DNA of 64,000 bases from Clostridium transplantifaecale (lineage in GTDB: Bacteria; Bacillota; Clostridia; Lachnospirales; Lachnospiraceae). A program made the position numbers and the translations under genes. The stretch covers positions 868,001 through 932,000 of the forward strand of contig NZ_UYZY01000002.1 of NCBI RefSeq assembly GCF_900626075.1. Reading direction: 5' to 3'. Under the pieces are notes generated by a model. The model ran no database searches, was not told the origin of the DNA, and saw only the letters and a list, made by a program, of their open reading frames with translations. Shown here one piece after another: positions 27,779-36,046 of the stretch; position 1 is the stretch's first letter; every line of letters starts with the position of its first letter.

Positions 27779-28219
27779 GTGGATCATTACGAGACGCTCA
27801 ATGAAGTACTGGTAAAGTTGTTCCGTGATATTATGGATATAGAACAAAAGGCCATAATCACACCGGAATATAAGGATATCACCAATAACGATATGCATGT
27901 GATCGAAGCGATCGGGATTGAGGCTCCAAAAAACATGTCCTCTATCGCCAGAGAGCTGTCAGTTACGGTGGGAACCCTTACGATTGCCATGAACAGTCTT
28001 GTGAAGAAAGGCTATGTGGAGAGAACACGCGGCCAGGAAGACAGGAGAGTCGTGTATATATCCCTTTCAGAAAAAGGCAGGGGAGCTTACGAGCACCACG
28101 CCCAGTTCCATAAGGAAATGATAGACAGCGTTACCAGTGAGCTTACCAAAGAAGAGCTGGAAACTTTAATAAAGGCATTGTCCAAGCTGAAGAAATGGTT
28201 TGACCGCTGGAAAGAGTAG
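27779..28219 (+). CDS. fabT: FabT-like MarR-family repressor of fatty acid synthesis
   Basis: A 146-residue MarR regulator. Beyond the winged HTH (MSSIARELSVTVGTLTIAMN, LVKKGYVERTRGQEDRRVV) it shows the FabT-type N-terminal region YKDITNNDMHVIEAIG and the FHKEMI stretch after the wing. Streptococcal FabT, with acyl-ACP, represses the fab operon. I chose GTG at 27779 because AAAGGG lies 6 bases upstream and the N-terminus then matches family length; ATG at 27764 is the alternative. The gene is unusual in lying over 12 kb from the fab operon, whose promoter carries a FabT box. The GerMN lipoprotein gene follows closely. Confidence 0.72.
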   Translation: MDHYETLNEVLVKLFRDIMDIEQKAIITPEYKDITNNDMHVIEAIGIEAPKNMSSIARELSVTVGTLTIAMNSLVKKGYVERTRGQEDRRVVYISLSEKGRGAYEHHAQFHKEMIDSVTSELTKEELETLIKALSKLKKWFDRWKE

Positions 28220-28243
28220 AATATGAGGAGGCATCACGCAAAT

Positions 28244-28765
28244 ATGAAAAGATTTATGGTAGTATTAACCGGAGTGATTATGGCAGCAGCCCTTGTTGCA
28301 TGTACCCCGACCAAGCAGAGCAGCGAGAAGAGACAGAACCCTCCCGCAGGAGCCACACAGGAATCCACGGTTGACGGAGCCCTTGAGAAGCAGGAGATGG
28401 TGGTAGATGCAGATCCAACCGTAACAGTCTGCGTATATTCTTTAAATGATGATAAGACAGGCCTGAAACAGAATATCGATGCGATTGACGGTGAAGAACT
28501 GGATGCTCAGCTGCTGGTTGATAAGATGGCGGAACTGGGAGTAATCGAAGAAGGAATCAAAGTAAAGAGCTTTGACAATAAGGACGGCGTGATTACACTT
28601 GATTTATCAGCCCTGGCAGGCGCTAAGGATGATAAGACGGTAACGGCTGTTGTCAATACCTTCATCCAGAACTACGAGGCAGAGGAATTGGCTCTGAGTG
28701 TAAATGGAGAGAAAATCGGCAGCGGAAATTATAAGTTTGTCAAAGAATATAAGAAGATGAATTAA
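28244..28765 (+). CDS. GerMN-domain lipoprotein
   Basis: A 173-residue secreted lipoprotein. The signal peptide MKRFMVVLTGVIMAAALVAC ends in a lipobox (LVAC), followed by a Ser/Gln/Pro-rich linker and one GerMN domain (about residues 60-165, with ITLDLSALAG and a TVTAVVNTF helix). GerMN domains occur in spore germination protein GerM and other cell-envelope proteins. GAGGAGG lies 12 bases before the ATG at 28244; an in-frame ATG at 28223, 3 bases after the fabT-like gene, is the alternative start. It is likely co-transcribed with that gene. Confidence 0.75.
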   Translation: MKRFMVVLTGVIMAAALVACTPTKQSSEKRQNPPAGATQESTVDGALEKQEMVVDADPTVTVCVYSLNDDKTGLKQNIDAIDGEELDAQLLVDKMAELGVIEEGIKVKSFDNKDGVITLDLSALAGAKDDKTVTAVVNTFIQNYEAEELALSVNGEKIGSGNYKFVKEYKKMN

Positions 28766-28800
28766 TAACAAAGAACAGTAAAAAATAAGTCAGAAGCCGC

Positions 28801-28847
28801 AAAAACAGGGTTTCGCTGAATCAGAATTCGGCGAAACCCTGTTTTTT
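28801..28847 (+). terminator. Terminator after the GerMN lipoprotein gene
   Basis: AAAACAGGGTTTCGC pairs with GCGAAACCCTGTTTT through an internal TGAA/TTCG-like stem, followed by six T. It may also serve the converging RraA-like gene. Confidence 0.85.
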
Positions 28848-28866
28848 AGAACGGTCCCATTTCTTC

Positions 28867-29532
28867 TTACTCAGAAGCCTGTTGCCTTGCTTGGGCAAGC
28901 GATTTCCCTTCCCTTAATAATTCCGCAACCAGGTCTTCCCTGGCTGTAATATGGGATGCGATGTCATAAACTTCAGCAATTTTCGCGGCAGGAACCACCA
29001 TTACCCCCGTCCGATCCATAACCACCAGATCACCTGGAATAATTTGTACCCCGCCAATCACGACCGGAACGTCCCAAGCTGTTGTTTCGATGTCGAAAGC
29101 GCTTTTGACCGGCACTGTACCGGCGCAATAGACCGGAAACTGCATGGCTGCAATCTCGTCTGCATCACGAAGGCAGCCATTTGTCAGTTCTCCTGTGACG
29201 CCTCGCAATTTTGCCCGGAGCGACAGCAGATCGCCGCCGGTTGCGACGTCTGTGATGCCATCCATATCAATGACTAACAGATCACCCGGTTCCGTGCGGG
29301 TATCAATGATATTTCCTTGTTTTGCCAGGTTTTGGCCGTCCCATGGCGTCTGCCGGCGCTGCTGCCGGATCGTTCTTGCGAACCCCGCAGTCCGCGGCTG
29401 ATGAGATTCCAGGGGCCGGAGCCCCTGTACCGCACCCCGCTTCAGCCCCAGGCTGTCCATGGCATCCGATATGGCGCCTGTTGCAAGTGTTCTGTATTTT
29501 TCTGTCCATATAAGTTTTTCCTCAACGGTCAT
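28867..29532 (-). CDS. RraA-like protein (hydroxy-oxo-acid aldolase family)
   Basis: A 221-residue member of the RraA/MenG-like family, which includes HMG/CHA aldolases that split 4-hydroxy-4-methyl-2-oxoglutarate or 4-carboxy-4-hydroxy-2-oxoadipate into pyruvate and a 2-oxo-acid. Features are TGAISDAMDSLG near the start, GDLLVIDMDG, the substrate/metal loop TNGCLRDADEI (Arg-Asp) and GDLVVMDRTGVMVVP. The order downstream of a dicarboxylate carrier and a lactonase supports a catabolic aldolase rather than the RNase E inhibitor RraA, which belongs mainly to proteobacteria. Ribosome site GGAGGAAAT lies before the ATG. Confidence 0.8.
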   Translation of the reverse strand: MTVEEKLIWTEKYRTLATGAISDAMDSLGLKRGAVQGLRPLESHQPRTAGFARTIRQQRRQTPWDGQNLAKQGNIIDTRTEPGDLLVIDMDGITDVATGGDLLSLRAKLRGVTGELTNGCLRDADEIAAMQFPVYCAGTVPVKSAFDIETTAWDVPVVIGGVQIIPGDLVVMDRTGVMVVPAAKIAEVYDIASHITAREDLVAELLREGKSLAQARQQASE

Positions 29533-29582
29533 TCTAATTTCCTCCCTCTTTCCGGAGTTTTCCGGGTTGGTTAATGTTTATT

Positions 29583-30836
29583 CTATACAAACACATGGTA
29601 AAAACCGAGTATTGCAAATACGGCCAGGACTGTCAGCGCCAGGAAAGAAACGGCAAAAAGCTCAATAAACAGCCTGTTTTGAGGAAACCGCTCCTCTGAA
29701 TCCCGCTGCTGGGCCACACCGGCCATTATGAGAGCGCCCGTGGTGGAAATCGGTGTAAATCCGGAAACGGTTCCTCCAATTACAATGACGGCAACCAGTT
29801 CCAGCGCACTGGTTCCCAGGCCGGCCGCGAGTTCACCGGCAGCGGGAATCAGGGTTGGGAATACAACTCCAAGACCGGAACTGAAAAAGGACATCAGGCC
29901 GGCAGCCACCGCCATAACCATAGCAGCTGATTTTGGCCCCATAATTGATTCCAAAGCAGATACCATGATATCAATCCCTCCAGACAGGGAAATCACATTC
30001 ATCAGAATGCCGACGCCCAGAACCATCAGAATGACACTCCAGGGAATTGACTGTATGGCTTTCTTTTCATCCCCGCAGTCCAGTATAATCAGAAGAGTTC
30101 CCATTAAGAATCCCATAAGTCCCACATTCCAGGAGAAAAACAGGACACCCACGGCCAACACGGCGAGACCCGCCAGAGAGAGGAGCTGTTTTCCCGAGAA
30201 TCCTGGAAGTTTTACTTCTATGGCGGATGCGGATTCTTCCACTATCCAACCCTTATAATAGATATATACTACCGCAACTACGACCAGGGCAGTGACCGTC
30301 AGGCAGAACATGATGGGCACAGTATTACCGGCCAGCCCCTGCTTTTCCATCAACTCGCGCACGACAGCGCTCTCCGGCGTCAGCGGGCTCATACGGCCGG
30401 ACATCACACCCAGGTCTCCAATGATCGCTGTCATAATCGGATTGATTCCAGCCGACAGGGCTACCGGAATGGCGATTACCGGAATGATGGCCAGGCTTGG
30501 GATAGCTCCGGGGCCTACGGCACAAATGATAAAGCCAAGAATGTAAATAACAAAGGGAATCAGCATTTTTTTATTTCCAACAAGGGATACCATTTTTCTT
30601 GCCAGCAGCTCCAGAGTTCCATTTCCGTTAATAATCGCAAACAGATAGGTTATGCCAACCATCTGGATACAGAGGGAAGAACTGAAGCCCTTTATAATAT
30701 CAGCCGCCTTGATACCGTAAACCACGCCGAGAACTGCGGCTATTCCCATGCATAAAATTCCCACGTTACATTTTCTGATAAAACCGACTGTGATAGCGGC
30801 CAGAAGACCTATCAGCGATATAAGACCTAAGTTCAT
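29583..30836 (-). CDS. MatC-type dicarboxylate carrier
   Basis: A 417-residue permease with about 11-12 membrane helices. The N-terminal LISLIGLLAAITVGFIRKCN resembles the MatC_N domain of malonate/dicarboxylate carriers, and repeated GxxPxx helical hairpins (SPLTPESAVVRELM, GFTPISTTGALIMAG) are typical of ion-transporter superfamily carriers. GGAGG precedes the ATG at 30836; the longer frame to 30926 overlaps the upstream gene and lacks a site. It starts 13 bases after the lactonase stop and is followed by the RraA-like gene. It probably imports a di- or tricarboxylate. Confidence 0.82.
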   Translation of the reverse strand: MNLGLISLIGLLAAITVGFIRKCNVGILCMGIAAVLGVVYGIKAADIIKGFSSSLCIQMVGITYLFAIINGNGTLELLARKMVSLVGNKKMLIPFVIYILGFIICAVGPGAIPSLAIIPVIAIPVALSAGINPIMTAIIGDLGVMSGRMSPLTPESAVVRELMEKQGLAGNTVPIMFCLTVTALVVVAVVYIYYKGWIVEESASAIEVKLPGFSGKQLLSLAGLAVLAVGVLFFSWNVGLMGFLMGTLLIILDCGDEKKAIQSIPWSVILMVLGVGILMNVISLSGGIDIMVSALESIMGPKSAAMVMAVAAGLMSFFSSGLGVVFPTLIPAAGELAAGLGTSALELVAVIVIGGTVSGFTPISTTGALIMAGVAQQRDSEERFPQNRLFIELFAVSFLALTVLAVFAILGFYHVFV

Positions 30837-30849
30837 TTTGTTCCTCCCT

Positions 30850-31896
30850 CTATTTAAACGTAATGCAGACTGGACTTTCCGTATGCAGAACTCTGCCTGT
30901 ATAATCCATTCTGCCGTTTTCTTCATCCAGCTTCATTTCAACTATCGTGTCGCTGTCTTCATTAGCCACATAAAACAGGCTGTAGTCCCGGTTAAATGAA
31001 ATAAAGCGGGGCGTCATCCCAAGCGTGGGATAATAACCGATTTCCTTCATGTAGCCGGTGTGCTGGTCGATGTGGTAAAGAACGACGGATTCATGGATCC
31101 GGTTGGAACCAATGAGAATTTTTCCATTCTTACTCATAACAGAGGCGCTGGCCTGTCCCTGTCCCGTGTAGACATCGGGCAGCGTCGGAAGAATTTGACG
31201 GGCCGTGAGCTTTCCCTTTTCATCATCAAATTCAAGAAAGGTCATGGTGTTTCCCTTTTCATTGATTAAGTAGACAAAGCGATTACCGGGGTGAATGGAT
31301 AGATGCCTCGGTTCATCATATTCCCGGCTGTGGTAACGGTCTGTTTCTGTAAGCGTTCCGTCTTCCGGACGAAAACGGTATACTATAATCTGACCGTAAC
31401 CCTGAAGCCTGGCCTGGCATACGACAAATAAAAACTGTTTTTTCTGATCCCAGATGCACTGGTGGGCAAAAGAGACGGTTCCCTCCTCCTTGCCTTCCAT
31501 ATGGACCGTATGTACAATTTCACCCAGAGAGCCGTCCTTCTCTTTCCTGATAACATAAACGGCGCCTCCCTGAAGAGCAGCGACAATAAGATAACGGTTT
31601 GTACGGTCCGGAGTAATATAAACCGGATTTCTGCCTCCGATGTCAATGGTATTCAGAGGGCACAGGGTCCCGTTGCCATTGATTCTGAAGCTGGAGACAC
31701 AAGATATGTCCCCGTGGACTGAATAAAGAAAACGTTCTTCTAAATCCATTGTCTGATAAGAGGGATTTGGAAGCGTTTCCAGACACTGAATCTCTTTAAA
31801 GTCTCCTGTCGTTCCAGAAATTTCATAGACTTTAAGCCCCTTTCCCCTGGCGTTCCGTTCTCTCGTTGTGCGGCATCCCACATAAGCATAACCCAT
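30850..31896 (-). CDS. Lactonase family protein (seven-bladed beta-propeller)
   Basis: A 348-residue protein of the YbhE-like lactonase family (PF10282), related to 6-phosphogluconolactonase and muconate cycloisomerase-type lactonases. Propeller signatures are YAYVGCRTTRE, CLETLPNPSYQTMD, NPVYITPDRTNRYLIVA, PRHLSIHPGNRFVYLINE and PRFISFNRDYSLFYVANE. No signal peptide is seen. It is the first gene of a three-gene set (lactonase, MatC carrier, RraA-like). GAGGAGG precedes the ATG and a TATAAT lies about 60 bases upstream. In this context a lactone of a carboxylic acid is a more likely substrate than 6-phosphogluconolactone. Confidence 0.85.
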   Translation of the reverse strand: MGYAYVGCRTTRERNARGKGLKVYEISGTTGDFKEIQCLETLPNPSYQTMDLEERFLYSVHGDISCVSSFRINGNGTLCPLNTIDIGGRNPVYITPDRTNRYLIVAALQGGAVYVIRKEKDGSLGEIVHTVHMEGKEEGTVSFAHQCIWDQKKQFLFVVCQARLQGYGQIIVYRFRPEDGTLTETDRYHSREYDEPRHLSIHPGNRFVYLINEKGNTMTFLEFDDEKGKLTARQILPTLPDVYTGQGQASASVMSKNGKILIGSNRIHESVVLYHIDQHTGYMKEIGYYPTLGMTPRFISFNRDYSLFYVANEDSDTIVEMKLDEENGRMDYTGRVLHTESPVCITFK

Positions 31897-32002
31897 CCTG
31901 ATTCCTCCTCAATATGATTCTGCCGGTGCTGTACCGGCTCTTCCTTTTGATAAAATTATAACAGTTATGCAGGGGGGACGGAAATTCAGTCTGGGACTGA
32001 AA

Positions 32003-32027
32003 GAGCCATTCCGAAACGGAATGGCTC
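32003..32027 (-). terminator. Hairpin terminator after the first LysR gene
   Basis: GAGCCATTCCG at 32003-32013 pairs perfectly with CGGAATGGCTC at 32017-32027 around a three-base loop, directly after the stop codon of the LysR gene. On the minus strand it is followed only by TTTC, so termination may be partial. Confidence 0.6.
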
Positions 32028-32894
32028 CTAATTCGCTTGATAGTAATTTTCGGTAAATGTGACAAAATCCATGATGTCCTGGCTCTTGCAGCAGGAATCC
32101 GACAACATCATCCAGACATTTCTGGATACAGGTGTCCCCTCTTTATTATAGATCGGGATTAGCTGGAAGCGTTCCCTGTCAATATTCCATCCGGAACCGA
32201 AGAGAAAACAGATTCCCAGCCCGTTTTCTACCATCTCGATCGCAATATCAGGATAGGGGACGTAGTGGGCCGTATGTATGACCTCACCGAAGTGATCTTT
32301 CCACCACTGAATCAGGAGAAGCTTTACCATGGGATTCAAAAATGATTCGATAATGGGAAGGTGTTCCACATCATCCAGGTTGAAACCCGCGGGAGCCATG
32401 ATAAACAGTTCTTCCTCAAACAGGCGGGTCTTTTCGCCCAGAAACGGATAATCTCCGCAGACAATGGCGATATCCAGTGTCCCGTCCGTGATTTGGCGTA
32501 TCAGCATATCACTGGAGTTGGGAATTGTCTTAAACTGAAGCTGGTTGTATTTATCAACATAAGCTTTTAATAGTTTTGGCATATGGAGCCTGGCAAAGGA
32601 ATTGGGAACGCCGATCCGGAGAAGTTCCTTCGTCCCGTGGCGTTCAGAAAAATGATCCCGTATTTCGCCGAAGAAATCCAGCATAATACCGGCTTTTTTC
32701 ACCAGATATCTGCCGTCCTCCGTAAACGTGACCCCCTGGCTGCTTCGTTTCACAATCTCCACGCCCCACTCCTGCTCGATGGAACGCAGCCGCTTGGTGA
32801 GGGCTGACTGGGTAAGGTAGAGATCTTCGGCCGCCTTACTGATGCTTTTTTTCTCATAAAGTTTTTTCAGAACAAGCCAATCCAGATCCTTCAT
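32028..32894 (-). CDS. LysR-family transcriptional regulator (first of two)
   Basis: A 288-residue LysR-type regulator. The HTH is KKSISKAAEDLYLTQSALTKRLRSIEQEWG, shown here as SKAAEDLYLTQSALTKRLRS, followed by a substrate-binding domain (about residues 90-285). It overlaps the second LysR gene by four bases (ATGA), so both are made from one message. The two proteins are clear paralogues. Such regulators usually sense a pathway intermediate and act at nearby promoters, here those of the aconitase and lactonase transcripts. Confidence 0.9.
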   Translation of the reverse strand: MKDLDWLVLKKLYEKKSISKAAEDLYLTQSALTKRLRSIEQEWGVEIVKRSSQGVTFTEDGRYLVKKAGIMLDFFGEIRDHFSERHGTKELLRIGVPNSFARLHMPKLLKAYVDKYNQLQFKTIPNSSDMLIRQITDGTLDIAIVCGDYPFLGEKTRLFEEELFIMAPAGFNLDDVEHLPIIESFLNPMVKLLLIQWWKDHFGEVIHTAHYVPYPDIAIEMVENGLGICFLFGSGWNIDRERFQLIPIYNKEGTPVSRNVWMMLSDSCCKSQDIMDFVTFTENYYQAN

Positions 32895-33787
32895 TCGTTA
32901 ATCTCCTTTCGTTGCTTGTCTGGAAATGCCTGCTCTCTTTCAATATAGCGTATAAACTGTTCCAGGGAATCGGACAGCCTCTTGCTTTTAGGGTAAAAGA
33001 ACCAGGTATTCCGTATAACCGGGAGTCCGCTCGCGTTCTTGAGAGGGGTCAGGCATAGGTTATATTCATTTACAAAATTTTCCGGCAAAAAGCAGAGGGT
33101 ATAACCGAATCCGCGGTGGATCATCTGCCAGGCGACATCAATATAGCCCACCTCCATTCCCGGGGACAGAGGTTCCCCATAATGCTCCTGCCACCAGCCG
33201 GAAAGCAGTTCCATCGTCCTGTCATTCGTTTTATAATCGATCCGCTGCATGGCTGGGAGACAGCCGAAATCCACTGGTTCCTTTGTTACGAGACAGGCTT
33301 CACTGTGCCCTACCAGAATCCGGTTGACGCCTCCCTCATAATCACCGCGGATAAAACCAACATCCACAGAGCCGTCCAGCACCTTGCGGAACAGGTTGCC
33401 GCTCTGATCCGTGAGTACATTGAACCGGATGCCGGGATGCTCATTCCGGTATTGGAAAAGGATATCTGACAACATGTATTTGCTGTAAGTATAAGAGGAA
33501 CCGATCGTGATCGTTTCACCACAATTTTGTCTGAACAGTGCCAGACGGTCTCTCGTTTCTTTTATAAACTGAAGATAGAGCCCCGCCTGCCCGGCCAGAT
33601 AAGCGCCTTCCGGCGTAAATTTAAGGCCATGGGGAGTGCGGTTAACGATGGCAACCTGGAATTCTTCTTCCATTTGTTTTAAACGTTTTGTCAGGGCAGG
33701 CTGGGTCATATAAAACAGATTAGCCACCTTTGTCATATTCGGATTCTTGTAAAGTTCACTCAGAATTTCCCAGTCCGTATCTCTCAT
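32891..33787 (-). CDS. LysR-family transcriptional regulator (second of two)
   Basis: A 298-residue LysR-type regulator, paralogous to its neighbour (HTH TKVANLFYMTQPALTKRLKQ). The ATG at 33787 has GGGAGGAA upstream at a spacing of about 10; the longer frame to 33865 would begin inside the aconitase gene's end region and reads as a hydrophobic run unlike LysR starts. It lies 74 bases after aconitase on the same strand. Tandem LysR genes within one catabolic cluster suggest that two effectors are sensed or that the proteins form mixed oligomers. Confidence 0.88.
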   Translation of the reverse strand: MRDTDWEILSELYKNPNMTKVANLFYMTQPALTKRLKQMEEEFQVAIVNRTPHGLKFTPEGAYLAGQAGLYLQFIKETRDRLALFRQNCGETITIGSSYTYSKYMLSDILFQYRNEHPGIRFNVLTDQSGNLFRKVLDGSVDVGFIRGDYEGGVNRILVGHSEACLVTKEPVDFGCLPAMQRIDYKTNDRTMELLSGWWQEHYGEPLSPGMEVGYIDVAWQMIHRGFGYTLCFLPENFVNEYNLCLTPLKNASGLPVIRNTWFFYPKSKRLSDSLEQFIRYIEREQAFPDKQRKEINE

Positions 33788-33861
33788 AAAAAATATTCCT
33801 CCCTGCTTTCTTCTCTTTATCTTAGCAAAAGGGAGGAAGAAAAACAAGGAGGAGGCGGGAC

Positions 33862-35826
33862 TCATCGGATGGCGCCGTTTTGTGATAGCTTCTTTTTTAA
33901 TGTTCTCAGCTGTCCGCCGTTTAGGATGACCTCGATTTCGTTATCTGAGAGATCGAGCACGGTGTGGAACGTAATGCCTTTTGTCGTATCTTTAACCTGA
34001 ATCCGTTTGGCAGGGATTTGGCCAATCAGATCTTCGATGACCAGTTCATCTCCCTGCTCCAGGCTGTCGTATACGGAGGCGTCGCCGAAGAGCATCGGTA
34101 TGATTCCGTGGTTAACCAGGTTCCCTTTGTGAATCCTGGCAATACTCTTTGCGATAACTGCCTTCACGCCCAGATACATTGGATTGATGGCGGCATGTTC
34201 GCGTGAAGAGCCCTGCCCGTAATTTTCTCCGCCTATGATAATACTCTGCCCCATCTCCCTGGCCCTGGCTGCAAAGTCCGGATCATAGCGGTGATAACAG
34301 TATTGTGACATCAAAGGAATATTGGAGCGCATGCTGCTGAATTCCGCGCTGGCCGGCGTAATGTCGTCTGTGGAGACATTATCGCGCGTTTTCAGGCTGA
34401 TGGGGGCGCATAAGCGGGTTGCCGGCGGCTCCGGAACCGGAAGAAATTTAATATTGGGGCCGCGCGAAATTTCGATTTTCGCCGCCTCTTCCCTCGGCAG
34501 CGGTGCGAGAATCATTGAATCGTCCACGTCATAACAATCAGGTTCCCTGATTGCCCCCAGTAATGCGACATCGGCACCCATAATATCTTCTGCTGTGGCG
34601 AAAGTCCCGGCAATTGCGGTGGCCGCGGCGCTCTCCGGACTGACCAGATAGATTTGGGCCGAGGGGCTGCCCGCCCTGCCTTTAAAGTTCCGGTTGGAGG
34701 TACGGACAGCAACACCGTCGGTGGCCGGTGTCTGGCCGATGGCACAGCAAGGGCCGCAGGCAATTTCCAGCATCCGTACACCGGCATCCAGAAGGATTTC
34801 GATATAACCGTCACGCATCAGCTGGCGGTAGGTCTGCCTGGAGGCGACGGCACAGGTACAGCTGACATCTTCGTGGACATGGCGTCCTTTGAATACGAGA
34901 GCGGCCTTCGCGAGATCGGCGTAACTTGTGTTGGTGCAGCTTCCGATAAATACCTGCTGCACCCTCTTTTTTTCGGCCTCATGGAGCGGTATTACGTTGT
35001 CTGGCTGGTGGGGACATGCGATGAGCGGTTCCAGGCTGCTCAGGTTAATCTCGATTGTCTCATCGTACTCGGCATCTTCATCAGGAAGAAGTTCGAGGTA
35101 GGCATCCGGCCTGCCCTGTGCGGAAAGAAATTTTTTCACCTGACCGTCGGCAGGGAAAATGGAGGCGGTGGCGCCCATTTCGGCCCCCATATTGGCAATT
35201 GTCGCCCGGGCAGGCACTTCCATCTCCGCAACGGCAGGACCCGTGTACTCATAGACATTTCCAAGTCCGCCTTTAATTGTTACCCGTCGGAGCATTTCCA
35301 GGATGACTTCCTTGGCATTGCAGCCTGGATTCAGACTTCCGGTCAGATTGACGCGGATGATCCGAGGCATAATCAGGCGCATGGGTACTCCCGTCATGGC
35401 TGTCGCCACGTCCATTCCGCCAACACCGATGCTGAGCATGCCGACGGCGCCGCCGTGCGGGGTGTGGCTGTCGCCTCCCATGGATATTTTGCCGGGAGCG
35501 CCGAAACGGGCCATATGGACGGTATGGCAGATTCCATTGCCGGGTCTGGATACATAGACGCCAAACCGTTTTGCAGCCGACTGCAGATAGATGTGATCGT
35601 CTGGTGTTTTATTGTCCACGTACAGCAGGTTATGATCCAGATAGCTGACACTGCACTCCGTACGCACCCGGTCAAGGCCAGTTGCCTCAAATGCCAGATA
35701 GGTCATAACCGCATTGATATCGTGAGTCAGGGTCTGATCCACTTTGATAGAGATTTCTTCGCCCGGTGTCATGATTCCGGCCACATAATGAGCTTCTAAG
35801 ATTTTTCTTGTCAATGATTTTCCCAT
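33862..35826 (-). CDS. Aconitase-family hydratase, single chain
   Basis: A 654-residue aconitase. Iron-sulfur ligands are present in GSCTNTSYADL and ACGPCCAIG, and the mobile swivel domain follows with GGENYGQGSSREHAA and ARIHKGNLVNHGIIPM. This short monomeric type is common in anaerobes. GGAGGG lies 7 bases before the ATG at 35826; the longer frame to 35883 has no site. It heads the catabolic cluster rather than lying beside citrate synthase or isocitrate dehydrogenase, so it may act on citrate, aconitate or a methylated or hydroxylated analogue. TATAAT at 35887-35892 (minus) has no -35, as in LysR-activated promoters. Confidence 0.88.
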   Translation of the reverse strand: MGKSLTRKILEAHYVAGIMTPGEEISIKVDQTLTHDINAVMTYLAFEATGLDRVRTECSVSYLDHNLLYVDNKTPDDHIYLQSAAKRFGVYVSRPGNGICHTVHMARFGAPGKISMGGDSHTPHGGAVGMLSIGVGGMDVATAMTGVPMRLIMPRIIRVNLTGSLNPGCNAKEVILEMLRRVTIKGGLGNVYEYTGPAVAEMEVPARATIANMGAEMGATASIFPADGQVKKFLSAQGRPDAYLELLPDEDAEYDETIEINLSSLEPLIACPHQPDNVIPLHEAEKKRVQQVFIGSCTNTSYADLAKAALVFKGRHVHEDVSCTCAVASRQTYRQLMRDGYIEILLDAGVRMLEIACGPCCAIGQTPATDGVAVRTSNRNFKGRAGSPSAQIYLVSPESAAATAIAGTFATAEDIMGADVALLGAIREPDCYDVDDSMILAPLPREEAAKIEISRGPNIKFLPVPEPPATRLCAPISLKTRDNVSTDDITPASAEFSSMRSNIPLMSQYCYHRYDPDFAARAREMGQSIIIGGENYGQGSSREHAAINPMYLGVKAVIAKSIARIHKGNLVNHGIIPMLFGDASVYDSLEQGDELVIEDLIGQIPAKRIQVKDTTKGITFHTVLDLSDNEIEVILNGGQLRTLKKKLSQNGAIR

Positions 35827-36046
35827 AAATAATCCCTCCGTTTTCTGACTTAATTTTACAGCCGGAAAGCGGAGGGATACCAATTCATTATAAGAATGTT
35901 GGCATAACTTTTTTTTATAACATTAAGAAAGTGCTGCTATGATAATAAAAGCACTCCGGGGCAGGCCTGCGTTATCGTGTATGCACACTCGCCCGAAGAA
36001 GTAATTTGCCGCTATACGGCCGCGCCCGGCGCAGAGACCGGCAAAA

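Noticed and set aside
34654..35799. 381-residue open frame antisense to aconitase
   Set aside because: His/Gly/Cys-rich composition typical of a shadow frame; aconitase motifs on the other strand are intact.
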